Positions 52,650-64,000 of a stretch of 64,000 bases of DNA are shown one piece after another. The position numbers and the translations under genes are program-made. Source of the DNA: Flammulina velutipes (Eukaryota > Basidiomycota > Agaricomycetes > Agaricales > Physalacriaceae). The stretch spans positions 3,410,001 to 3,474,000 of the forward strand of contig CM022371.1 of the NCBI GenBank assembly GCA_011800155.1, given 5' to 3'. Numbering within the stretch: the first letter of the stretch is position 1; every line of letters starts with the position of its first letter. Under the pieces are notes generated by a model that was given only the letters and a program-made list of their open reading frames with translations, was not told the DNA's origin and made no database searches.

Positions 52650-53710
52650 AGTAAACAACATGATTTTCGGGACCTGAAGTTGAATATCCCTTAGCCGTGC
52701 GCCAGGTTCATCAGTATACCTGTCCACTTGGTCAACGCCACACCCCACATACAAAGGCTCGTAGTGGGAACAAGCCCGGACCTTTCGGGAAAACCATGTA
52801 GAGCGCAGGGATTTTGGGGGATGAAGAAAAGTGCGGTAGTAGTACACAGCGTGGGCATAATACATCCGATATTATTGCTGACGGATGGGCTGGATAAATC
52901 AAGGTAAGAAGCTTTCCGAGAACATGATGATAATCAGCAGTTGGCGCTACCTTCACAGTGGTAAGTATTCCATGTCAGTGTGCTCCTCTAGGAAGTATAT
53001 CTGGAACCATGTATAATGTATCTGTCTCAGACGAGCCATACCATTAAACCTGATGTAAACTGTAAACTTGAGCGTTGAGAACTTGGGACTCAAGAGATTC
53101 CATAAGTATAATACTTACACCGTTGAATCACCGTGTATCTCCATTTATACATGCGACAGGCAACGTTAGACAAGTACCCCAAAGTGTGAATGTGGCGTAC
53201 ATTATATATAGATAGTTTGACAAAGACTATGATATCTCTGGTCCTCAAAGTAGCTCGCCTCCTTCCATGGAGTGATTATAATCTATGGGCAAGCTATTTT
53301 AAAATTTCCTGCAACGGTAAACTGCCAGTAGAGGTTGCTCGCCACGCTGCCCAGTCAGCCCATTCAGCGTTGGACGGATAAAAACAAACGGCGGATACAC
53401 CGCGCTTTTATTCGTCTGATCATCAAGGCGCTATGTACAAGCTACCTGTGAAACCATCGATAAGTGTTGTTTTATTGTAAATACCTCTGTTCGGGTTCGA
53501 ACGGACGATCCGGCGGCATAGTGGCGGCATACGACCCTGACTCTTTCGAACTTGAACTGCTACTCGCATCCACTAATGATTCTGTGGCCACCAGCTGTAT
53601 ACTCGTATGGAAAAACGCTTCTACCTCTATGATGGCGCTAACGATACATACCTAGTGCTAGTACGCCTTGAACCTGATTCGTATTTCGGAACTCGAGTAA
53701 ATTCGCTGGC
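52650..53710. other. Intergenic stretch, nothing recognised
   Basis: Short ORFs only. No repeat family from the left part of the window was seen here. Confidence 0.4.
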
Positions 53711-55037
53711 ATGTCAATGCGCGCGTCATTCAATGTGTTCAATCATGTTATCCTCCCCGACGCGTTCCTTGTGATAGTTCTCGCTTGTGATGCTTCCATG
53801 CTCTGGCGTATCGCGTCGTTCTTTCTATTCACCTATCGGACTCTGGCCGGATTATCATCGACAACTGGAGACATTTTGACGGATTACGACTTGGGCATCC
53901 TATTTGCGTTGCAGTGGTTTACAGCGGTCCATCTGTTACTTGTTGTGAGACCATTACATGACTTTAGACATCGACAGGACGTCCTTCATCCTACGCAATA
54001 CAAGTTCTGGTATCGCGTGTATTGGTGCGCTTGTGCTTGCGTCAGTGTTCGTGGCGTAGGTTGGTCATTTCAGGTAAGATTATTCCGACAGTCTCTGTTT
54101 ATGAAAGTCACATTAATGGTACATAATTACTAGCTGAAAAATGTATTTGCCACCTCTGCACTTCCTCGCGGGGAGTTTGTTCGATCCCGCCTCCTCCGTG
54201 TGGTGTACTATTTGCTACTCTTCGATCTCGCACAGACGTACATGTCTTTCCACCCAACCATATTCTCGTACTCCGCCACTGAATCTGTGGCATCACATGG
54301 ATATTGGTACAGATGCCTGAACATCTTCATTCCGGCGCTCAACCCATACTGTGGCTTGAGCTTCCCGTATCATCTCGTTGCTGCCATTCATGTTGGATTG
54401 GGTCTTTCCGAGCCAACTGACTGGCCTGATCCTTATGGAAGCATCAAAGAGGCCTACACAATTCGAAGGTTCTGGTCGTGAGTGATTATCCTTGTCCCGG
54501 TATGTGCGGGATTGATAGCTAACACATATACCAGGAAATTCTGGCACCAATTCATGAGCAGGGTAACTTCCTTCCATGACTTTCCGATTTCTATATCTTA
54601 TGCCTTGATAGAGCGTTATAACTTTTGGTCAAACTGCTTCTCGCGTTCTTGGTTTTCGGCGTCACTCCTGGATGGCGTACTTAACTGCCTTGCTTATCGG
54701 CTTCTGCGTATCAGGAATCATCCACGTAGGTGGGGATGTTGCTGCTGGCAGACAATTCATAGGGAATTCCTTTCCGTTCTTCGCGTATCAAGCGGTTGGG
54801 GTGGCATCAGAGCAAGCCATCGTTCAGACGTGTCAACGATTTGGCGTCAAAGGGCTTGGACGTTACTGGATTGTAGGCTACGTTTGGGTTGCATTCTGGT
54901 TTAGCATCTCGGCTGTTGGTTTCGTCGATTGGGGGATTAGAGTTGGGTTCTTCTATAAGGATGCTTTACCCATTTCTCCAGGGCGTCTGATCATACGGTC
55001 TCTGACTACCATGCATCATGCAATAATGGAGGGGTAG
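53711..55037 (+). CDS. Wax-synthase-like membrane-bound O-acyltransferase
   Basis: Four exons (53711-54073, 54134-54477, 54535-54562, 54612-55037) splice in frame to about 386 residues. Several membrane helices are clear (LPDAFLVIVLACDASML, LFALQWFTAVHLLLVVRPL, WMAYLTALLIGFCVSGIIHV, YVWVAFWFSISAVGFVDWG). The family signature is DWPDPYGSIKEAYTIRRFWS joined to KFWHQFMSR; the conserved His of the second active-site motif is in SGIIHVGGD. The fold is that of wax synthases and of terpenoid and sterol O-acyltransferases. The substrate is unknown; some fungal relatives work in secondary metabolism, but no such cluster is visible here. Confidence 0.8.
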
Positions 55038-55089
55038 TAGGTACAATAGATCCCTATAGGTATACAGCTTGGTTATTACAACTACACGA

Positions 55090-56198
55090 TTAACTTGAAT
55101 ATGGTCGCTGTGTTTGTAAAGGGTTCCGAAGTCTCTTCCTGAGAGCTCTAGATGACGTCCCTAGCATCACTGTCTCAAATAGCTGATATGTGACAAAGCC
55201 ACCCAAGGTGTGGCTATCGAATGACTGCTGTGGCGCAGCATCAGCCGGTAGAAACAAGCTACGGGGCATCAACGCGGTGTTTTCGGCAAGAAACCCGTTC
55301 AGAAATAACAGTCGAAGCTCAGAGACACACGACCCGAGATCCTTGAGGCTAGGCGACACCATGCTGACGACCTCATTTTCCGGCATATTTTGGAAAAAGT
55401 ATAGTTTATCTTTAGCCAGTGTTTGCCCGGTGGCCTTGGGATTGAACCAGGTTTGGAGATGTGGCGTCGACCTACTTTGAATGGACCAGATTGCCTCTGT
55501 GCGGAAATTCATCCTTCCAGGTGGAACCATAGGTTCAAGCTCATGGCGAACAACGAGGACACAAGCCACGTAGAAAAGTGACTCCAAGTCGTGCCGATAG
55601 ATGTGGGAGACTGGCGTACATCTCTGTAAATTCAAAGCAATGAAAGGAAGAGTTCCGATGCGGCGAGGAGAGGTGGTGATCCCGTCAACTGAACCCAAGT
55701 CGAAGTCATTCAAAATCCCGTAAACTTTGTTCTGAGCATCATAGCGAAACATGATGGTTCCCATGCTTATGTCGCCGTGGGGGATCTTTGTGTTGTCGTA
55801 AAGCCTCTTGTGAACTACAGAGTAGGACGAGGATGTCAAGGTGGAGCACGATGGACAATAGATCTCTTACCTTGGAGGATGTCGAAGAAGATTTGCGCAA
55901 TATCATGGGTATTCGTCGAGGATTGTAATGGATGGAGTTCCTCAAGAGCGTTGCAGCGAAGGAAGCATTCCTCGACGAAGCCGTTAGCTTTGGGTGTAGG
56001 GGATGTTGTCGTGATTTGAGGTAATGTGTACGCAGGTTTAGACGTTCGTGAACCTTCTAGCGACGAACTTTCTAGTACATGTTGTTCATCGTAGGTGGGC
56101 GTATCGACAGACATGGTAGTCGGTTCCATCGTGATAGTAGTTACTAGTCTTCGTTGTCGGGCGACGATGGCCAGGAACAAAAAGGACGTGTCCGCCAT
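55090..56198 (-). CDS. FunK1-type protein kinase, short form lacking most of the N-lobe
   Basis: Exon 1 from ATG 56198 (MADTSFLFLAIVARQRRLVT) carries a disordered stretch and ends NTHDIAQIFFDILQ; one intron (about 55815-55870) joins VHKRLYDNTKIPHGDISMGT. The catalytic loop is IPHGDIS and the metal-binding motif NDFDLGS, followed by RRIGTLPFIALNLQ and YRHDLESLFYV, diagnostic of the fungal FunK1 kinases. Typical FunK1 proteins are about twice as long with a separate N-lobe carrying the glycine loop and Lys. Neither is visible here, so the protein may be a pseudokinase or a C-lobe fragment. The splice junction is clean. Confidence 0.7.
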
Positions 56199-56263
56199 TG
56201 TAAATTTCACCAACACATCTTTCTGTTTTCCAACATCTTCATTGTTATAATGGCACAAAGAAA

Positions 56264-57333
56264 TCACTCGAATTTTCGTAATCCTTGCCCCTGGAGTAAT
56301 CGTTTGGCCATTATTTCATGCACAGCTGAAGTGACGTGCAGATCATCAAGCCAAATACTCCCTCCTTCGTCCGACGTGTCATTCTCCTCGAAACCATGGT
56401 CTTGTGGGTTATCAAGAACATCTGTGAAGAGAGAGTGAGCGGAAAAACAAAACACGGTAGCCTGTGGCGTCTCTCGTGCGAATTCGGATAATCGATCATT
56501 CAACTGCAGATTCCACGAATTGACTCGGTCTTGTAAGACCGTTTCGTCTTCAACGCCTAAGAACACAAGCGCATTGAGTAACTTTCTATGGTGCAATAAT
56601 GGAATACATACCTCCTGGTGAACGATCAATGGGCGGGACGTCTACGAAGATGAATTCTCTGGCGCCTGCTTTGATGTATAGGCTGTGCGCTGCGTCTAGG
56701 ATCTTCTCCAGAATCTCGGTGAGATCATCTTCGTCCGTCCTGCCACAGTCGTTTATACCGAGAGAGAATACTAGTGGGGAAATTCACGTCATTGACATTT
56801 AGCGAACGCAGAACAGACCATATGATGACTTGGTTGGGTCCAGCGCAGGCTTGGATCCTGGCGCTTTTTTGGGAGGGAATATGGCGAAGAAACGTTCCAT
56901 TTGATCGTCCAGGTCGTCCTCCGCCGTTGCGCCTGGAAGAGAAAAGTTGTGGATGGAGGCGTCGCGACAGCTTGGATGAGACTTAAGGTGGTCTACCTTT
57001 GTCAGGGAGTGTAAATTTCTGTTTGACTTTCGGAGAAGGACGCTTACCCAAGTCATCTCACTATCTATCTCCGAGTCTTCTGAGTCTTCATCGTGACCGC
57101 CCGTAGATACACTGTATGAGTCACCGCTGGTAGCTGTTAGTTAGGCCCGCAAAAATAACGTGGGCAAGAGCGTACAATATTACCAGTGTTTCCAAGAGTC
57201 CAGAAGATAATAAAGTAAGACCATTACTAGAGGATGGTGCTTCTTTCCGGGGTCGATTCACGGCGTCCTCCTGAGTTGGAGATTGTGACCGTTTGCGTTT
57301 TTCACCAGCCGAAGGATCAGAGCAAGAGTCCAT
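56264..57333 (-). CDS. GDSL/SGNH hydrolase
   Basis: Starts MDSCSDPSAGEKRKRSQSPT with a basic, Ser-rich N-terminus. One splice choice (acceptor before CTACCAGCGGTGACTC) leads to SGDSYSVSTGG, the GDS nucleophile block. Next are MTWVSVLLRKSNRNLH, KGATAEDDLDDQMERFFAIF, YVFSLGINDCGRTDEDDL (block III with G-x-N-D), FIFVDVPPIDRSPGG and WLDDLHVTSAVHEIMAKRLL (the D-x2-H block). The distance between the GDS and GATAEDD blocks is about 45 residues, shorter than usual. Relatives are carbohydrate or acyl esterases. The charged start is unlike a secreted enzyme; no signal peptide is seen. The 5' end of the model is uncertain. Confidence 0.65.
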
Positions 57334-57342
57334 AACAGCAGG

Positions 57343-57368
57343 ACTTGGTGGTGGTGGTGGTGGTGGTT
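57343..57368. repeat. TGG microsatellite
   Basis: Seven to eight GGT/TGG triplets between the SGNH hydrolase and TAF4. Confidence 0.9.
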
Positions 57369-57510
57369 CTAGAGAGACAAGTCACAAAGAATCAAAGATC
57401 AAATTCTGAAATTCAAGATCACGTGAAATATAGCAGATGCGAACTAGGTCATTTTTTAATGGTACAGTAAGTACAAGTGTCCAATCGTATGTATACAGCA
57501 TACCAAACAC

Positions 57511-58946
57511 TCACGTCCAACCCTTCGCTGCTCCCCGACCTCCGCCATGACCTCTTTCCTTCTCGATCACAAACATGGCGTCTCTCATAGTGATGGGTGT
57601 CCTGTTGTCGTCTTCTACAGGTGTTGCAGGTGCGGTCACCGGTTTTTTCGTAGGCACGTATGGTCTTGCCCATCCACCAGTAGTAGCAGGCGCTGTCGTC
57701 GTAGCAGGCGGAGTAGGAGACGCCACCGACGCCGAAGTATTCGCGGTAGCCGCCTTGGCCTTGGACGGCGCAGCGTTGGCGTTGGCAGCGTTCATCCATG
57801 AATACTTGCCGCCAAGACCCGCCGCCTGACTTGCAACTGCGTTGGACATTTTTTTGCGTACGTCCTCAGACATGTTGCGCGCCGTCACGCCTGGGCCCTC
57901 TTTCTTCTTCCGTTTTTTGCCCGTTCCACCTTCGCCATCGTCCATCTCGGGTGGAGGATTTGTGCCAGCAGCTTGGGCGGCAAGGGCAGCTGCGTGTGCG
58001 GCGGCCATATCTGCGCGTTCTTTCCGTTCTCGTCGTATACGTGTCTCTTCTTCGCGTTCGACTTTTTCGAGGGCAGCAAGCTGTTTTGCCACGTCGTTTC
58101 GGACCAGGATGCTCCACATTGGCTGGCCATCGTCGTAGAGTGATGCCGGACGGTCAAATTGTGTGTCTGTTCGATGATGCGCGGCGGCTATCATGCCTGT
58201 TATGAGATCTTGGAGGCGTGCACGAAGGGCAAGTGCCAGGTAGTTGACGGATTCTTCTGGGACTCGTGTAACTTTGTGTTGGTTGCCTATGGTGCGCATG
58301 GTGGTTCCGAGGTACATGGTATCGAATGAGGGTTTGGGTGGCTGCTTTCGCGATCTGTCTTCGTTGTTGTATGAACGATATGCTGCATGATGGTCGTTGG
58401 ATCGTTGTAAGGATTCTTCTTCAGCCTGGTAGATGTCGTGAGAAGGGAAAATCAATTGGTTGAAGGGAACGTACTCGTAGATCGACACCTGCGCTGCCTA
58501 AAGCATCGTTCAATGTTGCGACATCAGAAGTGTCCATCCCGCCACTGCCACTTTGTGCGGCTGGTGCGCTACTGGTCGCTGGGGTGGGAGCTGTTCGGAT
58601 GGGCTGCATAGGTTGTGGCGTGGTAGGCGCAGCAGTTTGGTATTGATAGTGGCCGCCATAATACGAATATGGCTGATAATGCTGATACGGTGACCTAGTG
58701 CGTATTGTGAGCAAGAGGGAAGAGAAAGAGGTTGGGACGCACGCTGCTGCCACTCCTGCTGGATTAGACGAAGACGCTTGCAGCGCAGGATCGATTGGAA
58801 TGGCTGTAGCACAGTTAATTGGACGATCTACGCGGATGGCAGGTGTACGCACAGGCTGCTGGCCATTGAGCGTAGCCCGTTGCTGGTGTCTGCGCTGGAG
58901 GAGCAGGGCTTCCCGCTGGCGTTCCCTGTCGCGATGTCTGGCTCAT
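57511..58946 (-). CDS. TAF4: TFIID subunit TAF4
   Basis: Starts MSQTSRQGTPAGSPAPPAQT, a Pro/Gln/Ala-rich N-terminus with two short introns, then GGHYQYQTAAPTTPQPMQPI. The histone-fold region reads DVATLNDALGSAGVDLR, then AEEESLQRSNDHHAAYR; the conserved C-terminal domain has VNYLALALRARLQDLITGMI, FDRPASLYDDGQPMWSILVR, KKMSNAVASQAAGLGGKYSW and the final ITMRDAMFVIEKERGHGGGR. TAF4 pairs with TAF12 in the TFIID core and helps activator-dependent transcription. About 430 residues, a compact fungal form. It is divergent from the NUP42-like gene. Confidence 0.85.
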
Positions 58947-59116
58947 GCTCGTCGTGCTGTTAATTTTGTCGTCGTGAAATACTGTTGTTCATGGAGGAGG
59001 GACGAGAGACGCGTTTGGGTCACAGCGTGACTGAATGAATCTTGTCCTTTTGCACCATGGCAGGTCCGGCTTTGTCTCTACAAACGATGGCTCTAACCGC
59101 GCCTCTCTCTCTCTAG

Positions 59117-61064
59117 GCTGTCTGCAACTTCTTTCTCCGCGGCCAGTGCAAATTTGGAAATGACTGTAGAAATGAACACCCACAGAACGGTGCAAACGGC
59201 GCAGGAGCGTTTGGCTGTACGTCGTTGCCACCTCGCCTTCGCGTCCTTTAACGAAATAATCCTCTATAGCGTCAACATGGACGAATCCCGCCACCAAAAA
59301 GCCCGATTCAGCTGCTACTTTACCCTTCACGTACGTCGGCAGGCGGCGCTACTGAACGATCGTTCAGTCCCATTTACCCATCTCGTCAGGCAGGAATCCA
59401 TAATCCGCGATATGAATCCCGCCTTTGAGAAACCGATATGGCCACTATCGTCCTACGCTCCCGCCAAAAATGAGCCTCTTCTCGTCACTGGCTTGGATCA
59501 GTCCTTTGAAGAGCTACGCGTCAGAGCGTCGCAGGCGTTGAAAGCAGGGAACGTCAATGAATATGTGAGCTCTTGCACATCTTTGATAACCTTTTGTTAA
59601 ACATTTCTTAGATGACATATGAAAATCAGCAGAGGGCGGCTGCAGATCAGGTTTACAATGTGTGTCTCTACGGTTTGGTTCTTCACATGTTTCCTGACGC
59701 CTTGCCAGAATGTCAAAGCCAACTCTCAAGACGCTTTTAAAACGGCGATGCAGAACTCCCAATCATCTGGCATCCTCGCCACCACTTCATCTTCATCTGG
59801 TGGCTCTGTTTTCGGGCAAACACCTACTACGGCGTCCGCTTTCGGACAGCCTTCACAACCATCTGCGTTCGGGCAACCAGCCTTTGGGCAGACGCCGCAG
59901 AAGTCATCCGTCTTTGGTGCAACCACGCAGCCCTCAGCATTCGGCCAACCTGCGCAAAAGACCTCTGTGTTCGGACAACCTACTCAAACATCTGCATTTG
60001 GCCAACCTACTCAACCATCTGCGTTTGGCCAACCAGCCCAACAAGCATCTGCGTTTGGACAACCAACACAACAAGTGTCCGCGTTTGGCCAATCCAGTGC
60101 ACCTGTATCTGCCTTTGGACAATCGTCAACTCCCGGAAGCACCTCTGCTTTTGGCCAGCCATCTGCGCTAGGTCAAGGATCCCTCATCAAGCCTGCGAGT
60201 GGGGCTTTTGGCGCATACGCGAACGCAGGGCCGAGTGCCTTCGGTGCTGGCGCTAGTACAGGTGGAGGAGGCTTCTCTGCTTTCGCCTCGAAGCCTTCTA
60301 CTCTCACTGGTGCAGCAGCAGCAGCCAATACTAGCTCACCGTTTGGTCAACAGCCAAGCACGACGCAGCAGACATCAGCGTTCAGCAATGTAGCTCCGAT
60401 GGCAAATTCTCCCTTTGGCGCCCAGAATACGGGAGCGTCAGCATTTGGAGGCGCAAATCCATCACCATTCGGAGCTCAGCCTACCCAGTCAGCGTTTGGG
60501 GGTGCTTCTTCTGCTCCTCCCACGACTTCTTCGCCCTTTGGGGCTCAACCTCAACAGACGTCGGCGTTTGGTGGATTTGCGGGCCTTGCCAACTCTCCCT
60601 TTGGCCCCAAGCCTGGGAACGCTGCGCCTTCTGCATTCGGTGCACCACCAGCCCAACCATCCGCTTTTGGCGCTCCTCTCGCCCAGCCATCTGCGTTCTC
60701 TGCGCCTGCTCAGTCATCTGCGTTTGGAGGAGCGCCAACGGCACCGCAATCCGCCTTTACGTCTGCGCCTCAACAATCCGCGTTTACGTCTGCTGCGCCT
60801 CCGCGCTCCGCGTTTGGTGCGACTCTGCAGGCACCGGCGATGGCGGCTCAGCCGACTGTGAGTATTGGGATGGCCACGCCGACTGCGTCAATAGACTTTA
60901 GCGCGAAACCGGGGACGTATAAGCCTGGGACGACGCCTTATGATTTGCTGTTGCCGCAGGATTATGTGAATAAGATTTCGGAGGAGGCGAGGGAGGCGTT
61001 TAAGGGCTTGAAGTTTAGTTGGGGGAAGGTACCGGATTGGGTTCCACCTTTGGAGTTTAGGTAG
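59117..61064 (+). CDS. FG-repeat nucleoporin, Nup42-like (CCCH zinc finger)
   Basis: The first supported exon (59117) reads [20 protein letters not shown] followed by HPQNG, a CCCH zinc finger at the very N-terminus as in yeast Nup42 and human NLP1. Next comes [18 protein letters not shown], then about 300 residues of FG repeats, mostly (S/A)AFGQP, SAFGG and SPFG. The C-terminus [33 protein letters not shown] matches the Gle1-binding end of this family. It works at the cytoplasmic face of the nuclear pore in mRNA export with Gle1 and Dbp5. The true start is unresolved: an ATG at 58991 gives MEEGRETRLGHS with a phase-0 donor at 59027. Internal introns near 59200-59395 are also not fully settled. 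Confidence 0.8.
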
Positions 61065-61954
61065 TTGGATAGTTAGTTGGCTGTGTGATAATTTTGTCTG
61101 TATTGTATTTCTAGACGTGTGTAATAATATACAATTAAACGGTACTTTGGTCTCAAGGGAAGAGAATTATAGCTGTTCGTTCCAAGGGGAATACGCCACA
61201 TTTCAAGGCAATGTTGCCGGCATATCATCACACGACCATGTGGAGATTTCTTGCGAGTACGCTTCGTTTCACCACCATGATTATGGCACTACTTATGTCT
61301 TTCAACGCGTCTATAAGCTCAAACCCAATCAAACATCTGGGGAACAAGCTGTTTGTTGGACCGATTTCCAAGCTCTTTCCCCTGAAAGTAGCCTGCTCGT
61401 CGGATGATATTGCTCCTTCGACGTACTAGCGCGTATGGAGTTATCATTCAGTTAATTCACGTTCTTAACGATTAACTAGGGTACAACAAGAAGTTTAGCG
61501 CCTCCAACAGTAATATTGCCCACCACCACCACAATTGTGGACAATTTTTGAACGACCATGGCATCGGGGAGGGGGCATATTCCCGAGAGATGACCAGAGA
61601 AAGAGGTACGACCAGAGAAAGAGGTACGACACGCAATCCCACTGTAATACCTTTCTCTTGGGCTAACACTCACTTGAAGAAACACTTCACACCAGGCAAT
61701 GGCTCTCGGCATTTACCGACAGATTTTTTGCTTCCACCAACTCCCAAAATTCTTCAAGTTCTCAGGATGTCCTTGGTATGTCCTGCGCAATCATAGATAC
61801 GAACTGTCGTTCTTTATCATGTCAACGGGCGTCCGATAATGTCACCCAATGCGGATCCGGACTGTCCAGCCTTTCGCAATCTCTCTTATCTCGAAGCAGC
61901 ATATGTTCACCCGTCGACATTTTATAAGGCCCTGTCCGCGTCCGCCAAACGCCG
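61065..61954. other. Intergenic stretch; one GTG-start ORF
   Basis: The frame at 61117-61407 (GEYATFQGNVAGISSHDHVE) looks somewhat protein-like but has no ATG and no motif. Otherwise nothing is recognised apart from a small tandem repeat at 61592-61631. Confidence 0.35.
61592..61631. repeat. Two-copy 18-bp tandem repeat
   Basis: GACCAGAGAAAGAGGTAC occurs twice in a row. Confidence 0.85.
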
Positions 61955-64000
61955 ATGACCATGTCAACCACAGACCAACCCAGCGCTACCCTCCAACCCC
62001 GCATAGGACGCCTTGACCTCGTCAAAGGTCACCTATCGCGCTATGGAAAAAAGGTTTCGACTAGAGATGGCTGGCTAGGAGATTATGACTACGGCTGGTG
62101 CGTTGACTTTTCAGTACTGCAGGTCTCAATTCTCACTGTGTACAGGTTGTGTATGCCAACTCTCCCGTACTCGAAGAATCTGCGAATGCCCCCGTTCTAT
62201 GCTTTGGATGCAGATTTACCTTTGCTCCTGGCGATATCTAGCGGGTTTCAACATGCGCTGGCTATGCTCGCTGGACTCATCACACCACCTATTATCTTTG
62301 CGTCCGCTCTTAGCCTTGACGCTGAAACCTCAGCTTACATGATTTCCGCGTCTCTTATCGGCTGTGGTAAGTCGGCGCGTTATCGCACAGTCCCAAGCTA
62401 ATAGCGGATCAGGTATCCTCAGCTTAGTGCAAATGTCGCGTATTCATCTCTTCGGTGGATACTATATCGGTACTGGACTCATCACTGTGGTCGGAACAAG
62501 TTTTGCCACGCTGAGCACGGCCAACTCGATATTCAACGCCATGTACAACGACGGAACATGTCCTACTACAATCGCAGACGACGGGACAATAACTCGACTT
62601 GCATGTCCAGACGCGTATGGGAAAGTCCTTGGTAAGTCCTATGCCACCCGTTGTGGCTTCGAAGTCCGAGCTGACCTTTTTGTAGGTACCTCCCTTATTT
62701 GCTCTCTTCTCGAAATAGCAATGTCCTTCATACCTGCTCGCAAACTGCAGCGCATCTTCCCTCCAATAGTCACAGGAACGGTCATCCTCCTTATTGGCGC
62801 ATCCCTCATCGGTGATTCAGGTATCAAGAACTGGGGTGGCGGATCCAATGACTGCGCAGGCAGACCAGAAACAGGCATATTCGCACTCTGTCCTACGATT
62901 TTTGCTCCCAAACCATTACCGTGTGTTCTCAACTGTATCGCTCTACTTTTTAAGTTAACGTTTCCGTGTAGATGGGGTTCACCAGAATTCATTGGTCTAG
63001 GCTTCCTGTCATTCATATCTATTATCTTGACAGAGTTATTCGGTTCTCCGTTCCTCAAGAATATCAGCATCGTTGTGGGCCTGGCTGTGGGTTGCATTGT
63101 GGCTGGTGCTACGGGATACATCGACGGGAGCAGGATTACCTCAGCACCACCTATCACATTTCTTTGGTACATATCCGTTCCTCCTACTCCACTTGCCAAA
63201 TTACTGAACCCTCACTCAACAGGGTAAAAACATTCAAAATCGGAGTCTATGCGCCTGCCATCCTTCCGATGTTTGCGGTCTACAGTCCGTCATAATTCAT
63301 TACCGGCATCAGTCCACCTCGCTCATCTTCTGCAGTTTCGTTGGCCATGGAGGCTATAGGAGACATAACTGCTTCTGCAGAAGTCTCACGGGTTGCGGTG
63401 GAAGGATTAGAGTTTGACTCCCGCATACAAGGTGGTGTTCTGGTACGTGGTGCTTACACCCTCGAAAAAGAGCGATATCTGAGAGCAACATTCTCAGAGC
63501 GATGGTATTGGGGGCTTGATATCTGCCCTGTTCACCGTAACGCCTCTCTCTATCTTCGCACAGGTGTGTATCATTTTCCTTCCATCCTCTCTACTTGAAC
63601 TTGAACCAAACCTTTTCCAGAACAACGGCGTCATTGCCATTACACGCTGTGCCAACCGTGCTGCCGGGCGTTGGTGTTGCGCGTTTCTCATCCTATTCGG
63701 CGTCCTGGGCAAGATCTCTGGTGTCTTCCTAGCTATCCCAAACCCAGTCTTGGGCGGGGTGACGACGTTCTTGTTCGCCACCGTAACAGTTTCTGGCGTC
63801 CGCGTTCTATCCTACATCAAATTCACGAGAAGAGATCGGTTTGTCCTCGCCGCGGCGCTATCCTTTGGCCTTGGAGACTTGCTGTCGGAGGGCATATTTG
63901 AGCACCTGTTTGACGGTGTAGATAATCCAAGTTCGGGGCTGAGGGGATTCTTTGACTCGATTACGATCGTATTGAGCACACCTTGTGAGTGGTCTTCTGT
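61955..64000 (+). CDS. Uric acid-xanthine permease (NAT/NCS2 family), cut by the window end
   Basis: The N-terminus MTMSTTDQPSATLQPRIGRL and KVSTRDGWLGDYDYGW leads, after an intron at 62098-62145, to AISSGFQHALAMLAGLITPP with the QH motif of helix 1. Other landmarks are SRIHLFGGYYIGTGLITVVG, TGTVILLIGASLIGDSGIKN, ISLAMEAIGDITASAEVSR and, across an intron, AQNNGVIAITRCANR, the NAT signature Q-N-x-G-x4-T-R that shapes the substrate site. The order matches Aspergillus UapA/UapC, proton-coupled urate/xanthine importers of the plasma membrane, with about 14 helices. At least seven introns were removed; the gene runs off the right edge at FFDSITIVLSTP. Confidence 0.88.

Noticed and set aside
53490..53510. 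A GGTTCGAACGG segment as a tRNA B box
   Set aside because: No A box or pairing arms lie upstream at the right distance.
59154..59600. A separate 148-residue ORF beginning [14 protein letters not shown]
   Set aside because: Its first part is a wrong-frame reading of the CCCH zinc-finger exon; its later part is coding sequence of the same nucleoporin gene.

Overview
The window reads as nuclear DNA of an agaricomycete (mushroom-forming basidiomycete). Almost every confident gene is broken by GT-AG introns of about 45-60 nt, coding density is high, and several families are typical of this class: FunK1 kinase, DUF6593, an OTT_1508-type deaminase, RTA1, a wax-synthase-like acyltransferase, and fast-evolving F-box and JmjC proteins. 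All gene models come from reading ORFs and splice signals by eye. No alignments or database searches were run.

The left part (about 1-30.5 kb) is accessory and repeat-rich. Its theme is a divergent two-gene module: a small basic coiled-coil protein starting M(N/H)SPRRSPRN on the minus strand, a shared 430-630 bp intergenic region, and a WD40 protein with a C-terminal membrane helix on the plus strand. Two pairs look complete or nearly so (3.77-6.29 kb and 7.12-9.55 kb). A third (21.80-23.25 kb) keeps the coiled-coil gene but only a remnant of the WD40 gene. At least four further loci (near 1.1-2.2, 12.2, 18.4 and 26.2-27.1 kb) hold only the promoter block and 5' relics. Long near-identical copies link them: an inverted pair (1.07-2.50 with 25.70-27.09 kb) and a direct pair (3.83-4.93 with 21.84-22.95 kb). 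Interspersed are a JmjC oxygenase gene whose promoter carries the same repeat, an F-box protein, a MYND zinc-finger protein, several unrecognised genes, a tRNA-like/SINE relic and a block dense in GAGGAAA repeats.

The right part (about 31-64 kb) is gene-dense. In order it holds VPS41 (HOPS tethering), an alpha/beta hydrolase divergent from it, an F-box protein and its relic, an OTT_1508-type deaminase, CHS5 (exomer), an RTA1-like membrane protein, RRP43 (exosome), an APH-fold kinase, HOM2 (aspartate-semialdehyde dehydrogenase), EMC6 (ER membrane complex), a DUF6593 protein, a wax-synthase-like acyltransferase, a FunK1-type kinase, a GDSL/SGNH hydrolase, TAF4 (TFIID), a NUP42-like FG nucleoporin and a UapA/UapC-type purine permease cut by the window end. 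The conserved genes serve membrane traffic, RNA decay, transcription and nuclear export and are not a pathway cluster. The candidates for something undescribed are the repeated coiled-coil/WD40-TM module and the deaminase.
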